Below are positions 38,742-51,651 of a DNA stretch of 64,000 bases, piece after piece (position 1 is the stretch's first letter; the number at the start of each line of letters is the position of its first letter). The stretch is from Circinella umbellata. Lineage: Eukaryota; Mucoromycota; Mucoromycetes; Mucorales; Lichtheimiaceae. The stretch lies in NCBI GenBank assembly GCA_025093555.1, contig JAIWNF010000025.1, positions 124,001-188,000 of the forward strand. Reading direction: 5' to 3'. The notes beneath the pieces are model-generated. The model ran no database searches and was not told the DNA's origin. It saw only the letters and a list, made by a program, of their open reading frames with translations. Both the position numbers and the translations under genes were made by a program.

Positions 38742-39174
38742 AAAAAATTGGCTGATATTTCGATTCAACCCACGCATACTATTCACAGATGTTTGCACCC
38801 GGTGTAATTAAGGAACACACACAACTAGAAATATTTATGTATCAACATACACTACATTTATCTTGGTTGCATCATCTCGAAAAGAAATGCTTAAAACAGC
38901 CAGCTATTACATGTTTACCGAAAAAGAAGGTCGAACAATTGAATATTTCTATTTTACGTGTAATTGGTAAATTGAAGAATTAGAGTATTACAGAAAAGGG
39001 ACCCATTGGTTAATTTCTAACTTTGAAAAGACTGTAGTAATCCCAATGTTCCAAGTATCATTACTGGATAGTCGATCGACTGAGCAAGCGGGAAATAATG
39101 ACCAGAAAGAAACGGACTGTGCTACGTATTATGTTACGACAAGCACTTTACCAGCAGTTCTGAATACAGTATGA
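38742..39174 (+). pseudogene. unidentified coding relic (copy 2)
   Basis: Identical-looking duplicate of 26578-27010, including the same stop after the KLKN residues. Confidence 0.4.
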
Positions 39175-40039
39175 CTGATATATAAGAAAGATATATATAA
39201 TGTAGCATATAGCAGATTGAGAAATGTTTAAACATTCTTAAAAACAATGCATTTCGTCATATATATACTAAACAATAAAATATAGGTTCAACGATACAAA
39301 TAGTGTTTATGTACTTTGTAAAAGAAGATGCTTGTCAGATTTGACGTGTTCTGCAATATGAATATTCATAATGTATATTTAAAAGTACCGCGGTTAGTAA
39401 TTAGATGATTAATCTCATATTTTTATTTATCTATTTCAATAAACAATCAATTTCTACTTTGTATCGCACTATTTATCAGTTTTTTATTATCTCATTATAC
39501 AGCCTCAATGTCACAAAATATTGTTGTTATGGTTAGCAACCACGAATGTTATTACCTGACATCATCATCCTACGTACTTCTTCTTGTAAATCCATAATAA
39601 CTATAGAAAAAAAAATGGACCTCTGCTTTAAAAATAAATGTAGCTTCTCATGTTTCTACTGGAAAATTAGCCCGAGATTTTATCGCACCAGGCTCAATAT
39701 TTGGTTTGTTTACTAACATAGGTTTTCTTGGTGCTGTGTGTACGTGATATTTTGCACCCTTTCACGATGAGTTTCAAGCATAGATCCGCGCATCAACCAT
39801 TTTGGATAACATAGGGAATGTAGATAAAATGAAGAGGAGAATTATTTATTTATATTAATTCTTGACTGCGATAGATTAATAAATATAAAGTGAAATAAGT
39901 GAGTATTTATTGCATTATTACATCACCTATCTGATGCTGAAAGTGTATTTTAATGCAAAATGTGTCCGGTCGGTGACTCAAGCTAAACCCACACTTCTCT
40001 TTTCTTTTTTTTTTTTTTTCTCTGTCAAAATTATTTACA

Positions 40040-40486
40040 ATGGGTCATAATATCGACAAACGAACAAAGTTTATTGAAGAAGATGGTACAATAAAAAAAT
40101 GATTATATAATAAAATCTAGATGAACATTCAATGTTACTAAAAATAATATTGCTAATCTTTTTATTACAAATAATAATAAAAAGTACATGGTGTTTCACA
40201 AGTCATTAAAATGTATCTCCAGAATACAAGAGTCAAACACTGGTCAGCAAATGATGCTGTGGACGAGGTACTTTCAAATTATCGGGTTAGAAGCGCACCG
40301 GATGCCATTGAAGTCATGAAAAATGAATGGGCAACTTGTCTTGGTAAATTCCTAAAGAAAGAAGAAAAAACTTTACCGCAGCAAGCTGTAAAACGAGTGC
40401 AGCTTTTCAAAAAAACTGCAGTAAATACTATCCGTGCGCCATTTATTTGTTCCAAGTTCACTAATAGTGAGCAACAGGTAAACACT

Positions 40487-40542
<56 letters not shown>

Positions 40543-42362
40543 ATCCGATGGAACATATTACTAAAATAGCTACGTATTGTAGGATCTCCTTGACTTTATG
40601 GTCGATAAAAATTTAATGCGAACAACAGATCAACGAAATAAAAGATTAAGAAGCTATGATGATGCTCCCGAGTATAACAAAGATTCTTCTATAATACCAG
40701 TATCGTCTTCCACAACAACAACAACAGTACCAGCTGCACTAGAATCTACTACTACTACTACTACTACACCGCCACCATCATCATCATCATCATCATCATC
40801 AATAAAAAGAGCACGAATTTCGTCTGAAGATATGATTTCAAAACTAGTTGCAGACAGGTAAATATTAATGAGAGTTTACATTTGATAGTTAAAAGAACAG
40901 CCAAAACTGATATACTAAATTATTGTTGTCATTAAATTTACAGCGGTACAGAAGCAACAATTGACTTAGGCACTATTGATGAAAATTCACCCAATTTTTC
41001 ATATAAAAAAAAGCTAATGAATCGTTATTGTTTGAAGCTAGAATTTGCATTGACAATGGATGAACACGAAATCTTGACAACCTTAGCAGAAGGTAAAGAT
41101 GTAGATTCGCTGATTTCATTACGAGATGATTTGTTTTCGAGACCCAAGAACACTATCACACCTAATATTGAGTACATCAGAACAGCTATTCATCATCTGT
41201 AAGTAATAATACTAAAATTAAAGTAATATTATTTTTATTTTAAAATATGATTGAAAACTTAATTTTATAATTTGTTTTTTTTTTAAAAAAAAAATAGTAT
41301 TACCTTATATGAAAAACGTCATCTTCTTTATCCACTTCATAACGAGGCATTTTATCAAATTCATGTATACTCTCATCTTCTGGATGGTATTTTGCTACAT
41401 GATCCTGATTTCCGGGTTGTTCGGTAACTATCAATATTGAAGTTATATTACCTTTTAAAATCACAGTAAAATATAATTTCAAAATAATAGTTTAACACAT
41501 TGAAATATTTATAAATACAGAACCGAATGCAATTCAACAGTAGCAAGAAGATTAAAAGCGATTGATGAATTAGATAATGATAGTAAATTACGTCGGTGGG
41601 ATTTGATTTACAGACATCTTGGGGAACAATATGATCTTTTCATTGGTGAAGATAAACCGGGCAGTGCATCTGCAACTGATATAAAGAAAGATTCAAAAAA
41701 ATGTGATAATGTTCGTATTGATATGTTAAAAGCGGCCGCAAATGGAACATCAATGAGCGAGCTTGTTGAGGATCTTGAAGCCATTACTGCTCAGACGTAC
41801 GGTTTAGAAATGACGATCAGAGGTACAAGAAAAATCGGAGATACATTTGTACATTATACTAAGGCAAAAGCTACCATCCCTGCAACAATTACTTCAAAAT
41901 GCACAGCACTTGCTGAGTTTATGTTAGTTGTAATATCCTTGAAGGTATTATGTAATATGTGTTTCTTTATCTATACTATGTTTTCTATCTCTAACGTTTG
42001 TTTTTATATTATTATTTATGTGTAAAATATATCAGCGCGCCACCATGTTGAATTTCATTAAGCTCCAGATCGCATGGGAGTCATTATCTTCATATCATGT
42101 TCAATTTTTGTCTAATGGTGAAGATTCTCCAGATTCCAGTCCCGAGTCAAAAAGCTGTGTTAATCTTGATTCAGAAGCAGTAAGAAAGTACAAGGATTTA
42201 CGATTGAAAATGCATTTGGATAAAGCGAAAAAGGATATGAAAGAAGTGAAAGTTGAAGATCATGTTTTAGTGGCTGACAATTTAGAAATGCTCTTTATGC
42301 TTGCTTTATCAAAAAATATTGATACACCAACCAACGACAAAGACGATGAAAAAAATGATTGA
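40040..42362 (+). CDS. PD-(D/E)XK nuclease-like family protein, intact copy 2, 581 aa
   Basis: Seven exons: 40040-40085, 40185-40477, 40583-40857, 40944-41198, 41298-41423, 41521-41944, 42036-42362. Every exon lies exactly 12164 bp from its counterpart, and I see no amino-acid difference, so both loci would make the same protein. The catalytic-type residues are the same (Asp359, Glu375, Lys377 by this model). Keeping both frames open while two neighbouring relatives decay may reflect selection or simply the youth of the duplication. See copy 1 for the domain description. Confidence 0.68.
40490..40542. repeat. compound TA/TG microsatellite in intron 2 (copy 2)
   Basis: Counterpart of 28326-28378. 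The unchanged offset of 12164 on both sides shows that the length is equal. Confidence 0.9.
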
Positions 42363-42995
42363 ACCAAATTCTATCATACTTATTTGCTTTATAAATTGTA
42401 CATACTTTTATTATATCACACTCACACTCATATTTTTACAGTTTATTATATCACACACACACACATACACACACAAATATTTTTACATTTTATTATATCC
42501 CACATATATCCACTCATCTTATTACATAAAGTCAACATTATTGTATAGTACAATCACTTTTATATATATCAGAAGTATCAAAAGTATCACAGAAATTATA
42601 AAGTTTTATTCAAAGGCATTGCTAATATTACAACAGTTGAGATAGCTGGAAAGTACCATTAACTCTGTCATCTGTGATACATCGAAAAAGTAGTTAAACG
42701 CTTCTTCCAGTCTTGTCAAAACAAAAGACATACTTTGATATGTATCATGAATTCACTTTTTTACGTCGTTGGTATTAATAATCAGTCTGTCGTGAATAAT
42801 AAAAAATTGACTTGTAGAAATTTTGGGCATTTGATAACTTACTGCATTTGTCTTTATATCCACTGCCACTTTATGTGGAATTAAAAGTGTAGAATCTCAC
42901 GTTTCAGAATATCAATACGATATACATAGAGGCCTGTAATAATCATCGACTTCTTTATTAAATGCTTTGTTTGTCAAATAAAATAAAAGAGTAGA

Positions 42996-43383
42996 GATAA
43001 CCCATGTTAGCTTATTTGAAAAAATAACAGTCAATCACTAGTGGTTGTTAATGTGGTAACTTAAAAATATTGAGGTAGCCAATGTTGTTATGCAATAGTA
43101 CAATATGCTTCTTGAATAAAGCATAAACATTGTTTCAGTACTATGTATCAATTATTAATCTTCATACTATACATCTTTATGTACATATATAGTTCCCTTT
43201 ACCTAATAATAAGATGGTATATTTGATTTATATATAATGAAAAAATTGGAAAAGAAAATAATAAATTAATCAAAAAATGTCTGTACCTCATGATGTTTTT
43301 GTTATTTACAAGCAAAAAAAAAATCACAAAATAATAATAGTATAATATTAGATATTGTAGTCGTCGTCGTTAGCTTTTTTCTT
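42996..43383. other. AT-rich spacer between the duplication and the glycosyltransferase gene
   Basis: No gene is seen. It contains the 3' flank of the minus-strand gene that ends at 43384, and A/T-rich DNA. Confidence 0.6.
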
Positions 43384-45089
43384 TTACCAACAGAGTCCAC
43401 CCAAATACTCAAAGCATTCCAATCCCATTTCCCAAATATCCAGGTGTTGAAGTGCCCATTTTCGTTCTTCATTTACATATTCTTTTTCATGTCTTTGTAC
43501 TTCTGCCATATTAATTCCCTTATTATCTGTCATACGTTCTGGTTTAGATTCCCAGACGTTGTTATGTTCTTGATGACACGTAAATCCTTTTTCGCTATAG
43601 ACCACAGGCACATCAAAAGTCCACCTTGCAGTACCAATGAATTCAATATCAACCCTAATTATAATGATTTAGTTATTATTTTTGTTCATCTCTTGATTAT
43701 ATTATGTCTTGTGAGATAAAACAGGGAGGTGATTATAAACTTACCACGCAACACCACCCGATTCACGATAACCTCTAACCTTTTTCCATGTATCGCGGTG
43801 AGCCATGGTATAATCACCAGCCTGATCTCCCAATCGTAGTAAATTATCTGGTGTCACTTCAATAGGATCAGGCAATTTGTAATTACCCCAATCTTGTTCA
43901 TGCAATGCACATGCCATATATATCATTTCATCACTTGGCATAGCTGGGAGATTTACAATCGATGGTGGTAAATTATCGTGGCTAGAAATACCATTTTTTT
44001 TTCGTTAATCAATGAAAATATGCAAAATTAGTAAATAGGATTTCATAGAAAAAGATTGATTATTACATATTATGTCGATCTTGATGCTGTAAATAAATAA
44101 TATCTTTCTTGAAAGCACGGGACTTGATAGCATTATGGAAATTATGTGACCATATATCATCTAATTATATGCATGATTAGTAAAAAGAGTTGTCAATACA
44201 CATCGTTTTCTATTGGTAAAAGTGATTGACCTTCTTATTTATAAGCTTACCTTGATTGGTGCATACGATAAATTCACCTCGAGCAAATCGAATGCCAACA
44301 TTTTTACCTTCAAATTCATGCAATGGAGCACCACCACGATTAGGTAATGCATCATGAATATTTTCAGGTATAGATATGATTCTGTAAGTTAAATACTCAG
44401 AGCGACGGAAACGCTGTATATAAAGATCGATAGAGAAAGAGAGGAGAATACCATCATCGTTAGCAACATTTTTGTTTGATATACACAGTTATAAACCAAG
44501 TATGTCTTAGAACTGTAGAAAAGATGGTAACTTACGAATGAATCCAAGAATCTTCGTCTATCTTTTGGAGGATTCCATTCAACAACAAGTAATTCAATCT
44601 TTTCACGGGTATGTTCCGCCAATATATAGGCACTATCAATAAAGTTCTGTAATCGATGATGTTGATTTCTATATCGTTTTTATAACGTTACCCACCGATT
44701 CATAATAGTGTGTTAGTAACATACATACAAAACAAATCATATACATCAACCAATTCCTTTTCTTCTCTTTATTTACTTGCAAAAAAAGCTACTCACTCAG
44801 CATAGTCATCCATACGAGTGACAATGACAATGGAAAGATAATAAATGGGCTCAGCACCTGGATCAAGACAGTAATCCCATTGTTCTCGCGTTAATGATAT
44901 TTTCCCCGATGTATCTGCAACACATGCAGTTGCTGAATTGAAGTGATGTGGTGCAGGTGGTTTGAAATTCTGATCCACACTTGAAGGACCGAAATGTATT
45001 GTTGAAACTGAAAATAGAAAGACAATAGACATGGCAATAGTTGCCATAACAGCAATTATTGCCGTCCGTTTTGACATGCCAGATATCAT
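43384..45089 (-). CDS. type II membrane glycosyltransferase-like protein (GT-A type), 396 aa
   Basis: Six exons in gene order: 45089-44797, 44668-44536, 44413-44251, 44160-44067, 43981-43745, 43654-43384 (1191 nt, phases agree). A short basic N-tail and one membrane segment (about residues 9-29) suggest a Golgi or ER type II topology. The domain begins with IVIVTRMDDY, continues with RLQNFIDSAY and LLVVEWNPP, then KNVGIRFARGEF followed by NQDDIW, and later GDYTMAHRDTW with RGYRE. This is the usual order of a nucleotide-sugar-binding GT-A fold: beta strand plus aspartates, then the acceptor-side block. Sugar and acceptor are unknown. The 5'-most ATG of the open frame is at 45239, but it would add a hydrophobic, low-complexity leader, so I prefer 45089. 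Confidence 0.7.
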
Positions 45090-47406
45090 ATTATTATTAC
45101 TATTATTATTATACAAAAAAAGAAAAAAAAATACAATAGGAAGGTGGAAAGGAAGAAGAAAGAAGTTATAGGATTGAAAAGAGCAAACCCTAAAAGGGAG
45201 ATAAAGATTTACTGTCCACCCACATTTTATTATACACACATAACTATAAAATACATAAAACAGGAGGAGGACACGGAAGAACGGGGTTATACACCCTTTT
45301 CTTTTGTGTTCCTCAAGTATTTATTTGGGAACACAAATTTCCATTTATAGATTCTTGAATTGTTTTGAAATAAAAAAAATAAAGACCATGGTAACTTTTT
45401 GAGTATTGAAGCTTTACATAAAGTTTCAATTGCTTTTTTGATAGAAATCTAAGATAGAGTGAGTTGTCAGCTTTTTAATCCTATCAATCTTTATTTCATA
45501 TTGAATTTTATATACAAGCATCAATGCAAACACGATTTCATTTGCTTTTTGGATTTATATGGTATCACAAAGGTTAAAATAGACAATAATGTTTCATTGA
45601 TACCAAAAAGAAAAGTTGGAAGATTCCTTACGGAATTTTTCCTAGTTTTAAGCGCACCATTCTTTTTTATATGGCACCTGTACTTTTTCAATTTGTCGTG
45701 ATGAATCAATTTTGGCATTGATGTATTCCATGTGTACTTGTATTATAGATATAAATCCATCACGACAAATTGAAAAAATTAGTGCGCCTAAAACTAAGAA
45801 AAATCTTTGTTTGTGTTAACAAATATAAAGGTATACTAATGTACCATTTTCAATATTAAGCTTTTGAGTATATATATAAGGGAGGCTCGTTCAAATAATC
45901 CTCTTTTTAATCGTCAGAGTTAGATTCTTTTTTCTTTACTTTATGATGACCACCAGCAAGAATTAAACATCATTGTTTGGGATTTAACGCTTTTGGTGCC
46001 CATTCAAGCTGGCATGTCTTTTTTTAAACTTTCTATTCTTGTTGAATTCTATATATAGGACTTGATATCACCATATTACCATATTAAGTATCATCTAACA
46101 GAGACAAGCTACCTTGTCTTAATAAAGATAGAACCATACAGTTCTACTTATAGCCTATCTTTTTAATAAAACAGCACTTAGTTATAGGTTACGTAATGAG
46201 CAGGTGAAGTATATAGAGATTGCTTCTTGGCATTATAAGTACCCTTTTAAAGAGACCATGATTTATAATAGAATTATAGCGTCACACGTAAATATTTATA
46301 ATATACAGAATCACGGGGAAATAAGTTTAGATATAATAATTGATTACAGTCTTTGTGTAGAAAGAAGAAATGATAAAAATACGAATGTAGACATGACATT
46401 AATGCTGATCCTCGAATAGGTACCAATAATAATAAAAAATAACCTTAATGTAGTAAAGAGTTTTTAGTGAACATTAAAAGGATGCAATCGGTCCCTTTCT
46501 CAATACAGCCAATTTTAGAATATATTAGTGGTATTCTCTACAGTCCATAGCATGTTACCTTGATATTATTTTTTAGTCGAGTCTATCGGAATCCTCTTAA
46601 AATCGGATATATTCCGATCAAAGCCGAATGTGTATAACCGAATGCTGGGAATAAGCACTAAAGAGACTCCAAAAATTGAACAAGAAACTGAGAAACTAAT
46701 TTTTATACCTAATTGGTTAGAGAGAAAAAAAACAGAATTTTGATATATCGATAATTCCAGCTACTGGTTTTTTTTTTTTCAGCTTCATTTTTTATTGTTT
46801 TTTTTTAAAAAAAATACCTGAGACAATATGATATTGTAAAATAAACCATAGTAGTTTCATGACAACGATATCAACAACAACGGTAAAAAGGAATAGTTGC
46901 CAAGGAATATATTATTATTGATATTATTCCGCGTGAAAATACACATCATAGATATTATGTCAACTACAAGAATTTCTTACCATTTTTTTCTAGCTATATT
47001 GGCACCTAATGTATATCTAATTTTTTCTATTATTGCAAATCAAAACATGAGATTCTTGTCATATTTGGTGAATTTCACAAGCTGTAAATATATTATGTCC
47101 TTAGTGTAGATTAAGACCATTTTTAAATTAAATACCATAAGCGTAATATATAATAAAATTTGTCTAACATCTTATTAAGAAGTTTAATATATTAATGATT
47201 GTTTAAGCTAAAAATTGAAATTGTGTGATGGCTGACAGAACGTCTCGTGTTATTCTTTATTGGTGAAACCTCTATATGAGGGAAGCAATGCCTGAGATTA
47301 AATGTTTTTGGCTGTTTGAGCATTTTATCTCGAGGTTCTCGGTCCGATTCTCTCGTTTTTTTCCTTTATTTAACATACATATAAGTTTATTGAACACACC
47401 TAATTC
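45090..47406. other. 2.3-kb intergenic region with an inverted repeat
   Basis: This lies between the divergent glycosyltransferase-like (-) and vezatin-like (+) genes, so it should hold both promoters. Open frames at 45459-45701 (+), 46204-46419 (+) and 46897-47109 (+) are short, AT-driven and not linked by splice signals. The main structural item is the long inverted repeat at 45634-45804. A perfect palindrome (ATCGGA, 5-bp centre, TCCGAT) sits near 46602-46618. Confidence 0.6.
45634..45804. repeat. long imperfect inverted repeat (hairpin)
   Basis: The left arm 45634-45703 and right arm 45758-45804 pair over TTTTTCAATTTGTCGTGATG and over a second block with GTTTTAAGCGCAC. The left arm has about 26 extra bases between the two blocks. 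The loop is about 54 bp. It could be a MITE-like relic, a hairpin RNA or a nested insertion. Confidence 0.8.
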
Positions 47407-50139
47407 ATGACAGAATTCGTTGTATACGAAGATACTCCATTCGCGGAATATTTAGCTTGTAAATGTTATTTCTCTCTTTCTTAATTTCTTTTTCTCTTTT
47501 TTCTCTTTTTTTCCCTTTTGGTTTTTTTCCCTATAAACTTTTTTTTCCATAAAATAAACTAACTTTTAACTTTAGCCATTGAAGGTGCGGAATCAACTGT
47601 AAAGTTACCTCCGTTAAAGCTACATGACATGCCAGATAAAAGAAGCAATACTTCTTCATGGATTTCACAACATATATTATTGCCCCGTTGGTCAGGTGCC
47701 CTATATCACTATTGGAGACGCTCGTTATTCCATGTAACGTATTTTGCTGTTGTCTCGTTTTTTTTTGAGTTTACGCCCAAACTCTATATTGGTATTATTG
47801 CCTGTTATTGATAATAATTATTTTCCATATATGTAAAATATTTAGGATACGTTCGCAACATGCCTTCCATTAGCTGAAGAAACCGAGTTTGAAGAAAAAT
47901 TTAAATATCTCGTAGCAACATCTCCGTTAATGAGTGAGGTGATGTCTGTCCACAACGCCAGTAAAAAGAAGCATGCATCGGTACAACGACACATGACCAA
48001 TGATTATTCTACCCCGACAAAGAAAGGATCCCGAGCAGGAAAAATAGGAACTATTGCTACTATATCTGGTCTTTTGATTGCTCTTGGAACAGAAACGTTT
48101 ATTACTCAACAACGACAACAACATCGTCAACAGCAACAACAAACATTAACTACTACAACACCCCTCAAGTTGATAGCAACTCCAGCTATTTCTTTAACGA
48201 TGTTACTTACTGGTGGTGTTTCAATGTTTTTTGTATATCGACATAAGGTAAATAATATATGTAAATATATGTGTATATATGTGGGTATGTTGTGGCGGTC
48301 TCGAATAAATCTATGGAATTATGATTTAGTCCGATCCTTTATGTGCATCTAACCTTTTTTTTTCCTTTTGGATGCAAAATAAACAAATAGCGACGGTCTG
48401 GGATTCGTCAGTTATATCATACAGCATTAACTCGATTACAAACTTTGATGGAACAATGCGAAACACTTGATAGTAAAGTACATCGTACGTTAATTACAAT
48501 CCAAGAAATAGAATTGGTATCCCGCGGTTACAGACTTTCCACGCCACTTTCACCTATTTCACGCATTGAACAAACCAGTAAATCCCGACGATGTACTGTA
48601 CTACGGAATCGATTAGCCGCAATGTTACGACGTGCATTTATTGTTTACGAAGAAGCTATTATTGATCTGGTCGATCATGTCAACAAAAATAATTTATCAC
48701 GGCTTTACGATATGTATAATGTCAGATCTGTCGCGTCTTTATCTTCGATCGATGTGGTAGAAGAAGATAACTCAAATGACGGCGTTTCCGTTGAACGATT
48801 ACGAACATTGGCACAGTTGATGCATGCAAAACGACGAGAATGTATGATGCAACTATTGGCATTGGATATTATGTCGGAAGGTCATGATTCAATACGTCGT
48901 GATTATGAAAATAATTGGAAACGAGTGAATGCGATATTGACAAAACTTGTGGATGAAACTAAAGGATTTGTCACAGATATTATGGATGCATTGCAAGCTG
49001 AGCTTTGTAAGTAATTTTGTTTTTCTTTTCAGGAGTAAAAAAAAAACAATTCGCATATTTATTTACCTATTATATATATCAAATTATATCCAGACAAACC
49101 TGCTTTGGAATCATCTGCGCCATCATCTTCTTCATTCGGATCTTCAGCGACTGATAGTAGATTAAAACCTTTCTTACATCGATTATCTTCTTTGGATCAA
49201 CAGATGCGGACATTGGAAGCAAAGTTTTATTTGTGTAATGATGATATTCGGCAGCTTACTTCAGGTATTTTTTTTTACACATGTAACAACAAAAGGGGGT
49301 TTTTAAGGAATGTTGCTAATCTTAAAGAAAATTATAGCAACCAAGAATATAGATGATAGCAATGCTACAAGTGCAGAGGATCTACGTGAACGATTAAAGA
49401 AAGAGTATATGTCAATTCAAAAAGATTTTAGTCAAATGGTTGTCGAGTGGGAAGCAGGCCGAGAAGCACTACTCGGATTTTTGGAACCCCCGGAACTTGA
49501 TCCTTCTCCATCCTCTTCGGCATCGTCCCAAAAAGAAAACAATCTAGTATCACCTTTATCATCACCATCATTAGAAGCAGAACAAAGAGAACCTCAAAAA
49601 TTGTTTGATTCTGAAGAAAACGATGGTATTTTCGATCTCCCACTTCCTGCAAGAGCATCTGTATTTGAAGCTGTGGCAGAAACAATTGAGCGAAATGCAA
49701 CCAGACGCCCCACTAAAAGTCGAGCTGAACGTATTGCTGAAATGCGAGTCAAACGAGAAAAAGAGGTAATGAAACTTTTTATTTTTGGTTTTCCTTTATG
49801 ATGAATTTATGTTGAAACAAATAGCATTGAAACAATGAAGCTGATACAATAAATATATATTTCTAGGCTCATGAACGATCAACCAAAATGGATTCTCAAA
49901 GAATGGTTCATGAACTTAAGGATGTTCTTGATAAACGGGCAACTGAATTTGATCTTGAACCCAAACCAGAAAAAGATAGAAACAATGATGATTATGATGG
50001 TAACAATAATACAATCGATGACAAAAACAGACCTGCTAATAACAGTGTCCCTGTAAATAATGATGACATCTATGACACCAAAAGTAATTCTGATGACAAT
50101 AACGATAATTGTGACGACAACAACAAAGAACATAATTAA
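47407..50139 (+). CDS. vezatin-like membrane protein (myosin-binding domain), 699 aa
   Basis: Seven exons: 47407-47458, 47576-47733, 47846-48247, 48391-49006, 49094-49264, 49338-49765, 49867-50139 (2100 nt, phases agree). Two membrane segments lie near residues 137-156 and 178-200. After them comes the block RRSGIRQLYHTAL ... IQEIELVSRGYRLSTPL ... PISRIE, which is the hallmark of the vezatin / Inp2 myosin-binding domain. Vezatin links membranes to myosin VIIA in animals, and the yeast relative Inp2 ties peroxisomes to Myo2. A role in myosin-driven organelle transport or membrane anchoring is therefore likely. The C-terminal third is charged and disordered, with an Asn/Asp-rich tail. Uncertain points are the end of exon 2 (47733) and the acceptor of exon 6 (49338 or 49353, both in frame). 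Confidence 0.78.
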
Positions 50140-50376
50140 TTCATGTTTTCCCTATCCATCCAATATTCTACTGATTTTTTATCCCCTTCATTTTTTCTCC
50201 ATGCGCATTTTGCGTTCATGATACCCCTTCATTGTGATTCACTTTAATAAATATATAGTACGTTTATAAGACAAAAGTTACCGTCTATATAGTTCTTTAA
50301 TATTGTAGATGCTTCATATGATGTTATTACTATTATTATATATACAATTCATTTGGTTTTTATTCGTTGCTGTGTT

Positions 50377-51481
50377 TTACAATCGCTTCACCTTCATGGG
50401 TCGATTAATAGGTTTCTTCAACAATCGCCATAACATAACCGTTGTGAAAGCTGACAAAGAATACCAAGTGATGATATATTGCATATGACTATTCCGTACT
50501 TCTACGACGGGTGATCTACCAACTGGTATACCACGGTCAATCAATGTATGCTCTTTATTAGGTGATTGGCCTATTATAGTAAAAAAAAAATACCCAGTAA
50601 AAATATAATTCATCAGACGCTCTTGTTCTTTTTTTTTTGTTCCCAGATTTCTTCCTTTTCGTAGAAAAACTCAAAAAAGCAACTTACGTGAAACTTGCTC
50701 AACTAAAAGTGGTTCACATCCAGTAATTTTTGCCATGGTATCTACATCAGTCCAATACCATTGATTATTCAAAACATCATTATCAGGTGTGAAAGTATTA
50801 CGTTTTTCATTCATACGTAATAAACCTTCCACTTCAACCAAGTCGTTTGTTAAACTTTCAGGTCGTGAACGTTTATCCTTTTTATCCATGGAGACCCAAC
50901 CTCGTTTAACCAAAATTGTGGTACCATTCTCACGTACAAGTGGCGTGATAATGAAATATCCAGCTTGGCCATCACCACGCGTACGTGGGCCTAATAACAT
51001 TTCTTGATCATGTCGATAATGACCTTTTACAGCAACTTTACGATATTCATAGTCGGGTAGCACATCTTGACTTTATATAATTTTTATAAGCAAATAATCC
51101 ATTGAATTATTAGTCAGCTAAAGAAAGATACTCAGATGCACATAACAATATAAACAAAAGATACGAGCTGGGAGAGAAGAAGAAGAATGAAAAGAATATA
51201 GTTTACTTTATACGACGAGGAAGTGGAATAGCTCCTTTTTCCATACGTTCTTCCATTTCTTGAATTAGATTTACTTTCCAACGAAGACGTTGAACTTGCC
51301 ATGTACCAAGTCCAAAAGTGATGAATGGAATAGTACACATGAGAACAGTTCCTAAACCAAAACGTCGTTTTGCTCGAAATACAGGCGCTTGTTCACCATC
51401 AGAAGCTGAAGTTTGCATGGCACGTCGCCAAGTAGGTGTATATACATTAGGTCGAGCAAGTCGTCGTAAGAATGTTGCCAT
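50377..51481 (-). CDS. SHY1: SURF1/Shy1, cytochrome c oxidase assembly factor, 283 aa
   Basis: Three exons in gene order: 51481-51207, 51070-50688, 50570-50377 (852 nt, phases agree). The N-terminus is Arg-rich without acidic residues at first, as in a mitochondrial presequence. The first membrane helix is at residues 42-58, followed by the family signature GTWQVQRLRWK (59-69). The middle domain has the YEYRKV and RGWVS blocks. The end has HMQYIITWYSLSAF and the second membrane helix, then a basic tail. SURF1 proteins sit in the inner mitochondrial membrane and help insert haem a into Cox1. Length is close to animal SURF1 and shorter than yeast Shy1. Its 3' end faces the vezatin-like gene 237 bp away. 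Confidence 0.93.
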
Positions 51482-51651
51482 GGTAAACAATCGAAGTTTA
51501 TTAGAAGGGGTTAAAATCAGAGAGACACGGATTATCCGGTTGCATTTGAGCCGGGTTGTCAAAAATCATTGGCAAAACTTCAGCCACCGCATTGATTTTC
51601 TTTTTTTTTTCACTCTCTCTTATCTCGACATAATATATTATATACGAAACT
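51482..51651. promoter_or_regulatory. 170-bp divergent promoter, SHY1 / NOP6
   Basis: Only 170 bp separate the two opposite start codons, so both core promoters and 5' UTRs must share this stretch. A TATATTATATAC-like string lies just before the NOP6 start, and a T/C-rich tract lies upstream of it. Shared control of a mitochondrial and a ribosome-assembly gene is possible but not shown. Confidence 0.7.

Larger units (their letters stand above)
32742..42995. repeat. large direct duplication, copy 2 (about 10.3 kb)
   Basis: This is the second copy of 18100-30834. It lacks the 2403-bp insertion and a 119-bp AT-rich block. Beyond about 42995 the two sequences no longer match, and left of 32742 only weak similarity remains. 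Coordinates in the near-identical part are copy 1 plus 14567/14568 left of the insertion site and plus 12164 right of the A run. Confidence 0.9.

Noticed and set aside
20720..42960. Assembly artefact duplicating one locus
   Set aside because: The left part of the copies is clearly diverged, one copy has an insertion with a target-site repeat, and the 30.8-32.7 kb spacer is unique. Not fully excluded without reads.
18100..42995. Interpretation of the two large copies as LTRs of a giant retroelement
   Set aside because: There are no TG...CA termini, primer-binding site, polypurine tract, or reverse transcriptase or integrase frame. The copies themselves carry multi-exon genes.
45144..45350. 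Small gene upstream of the glycosyltransferase
   Set aside because: It runs antisense over the probable 5' UTR and promoter, is Lys-rich by A-run composition, and has no supporting signal.
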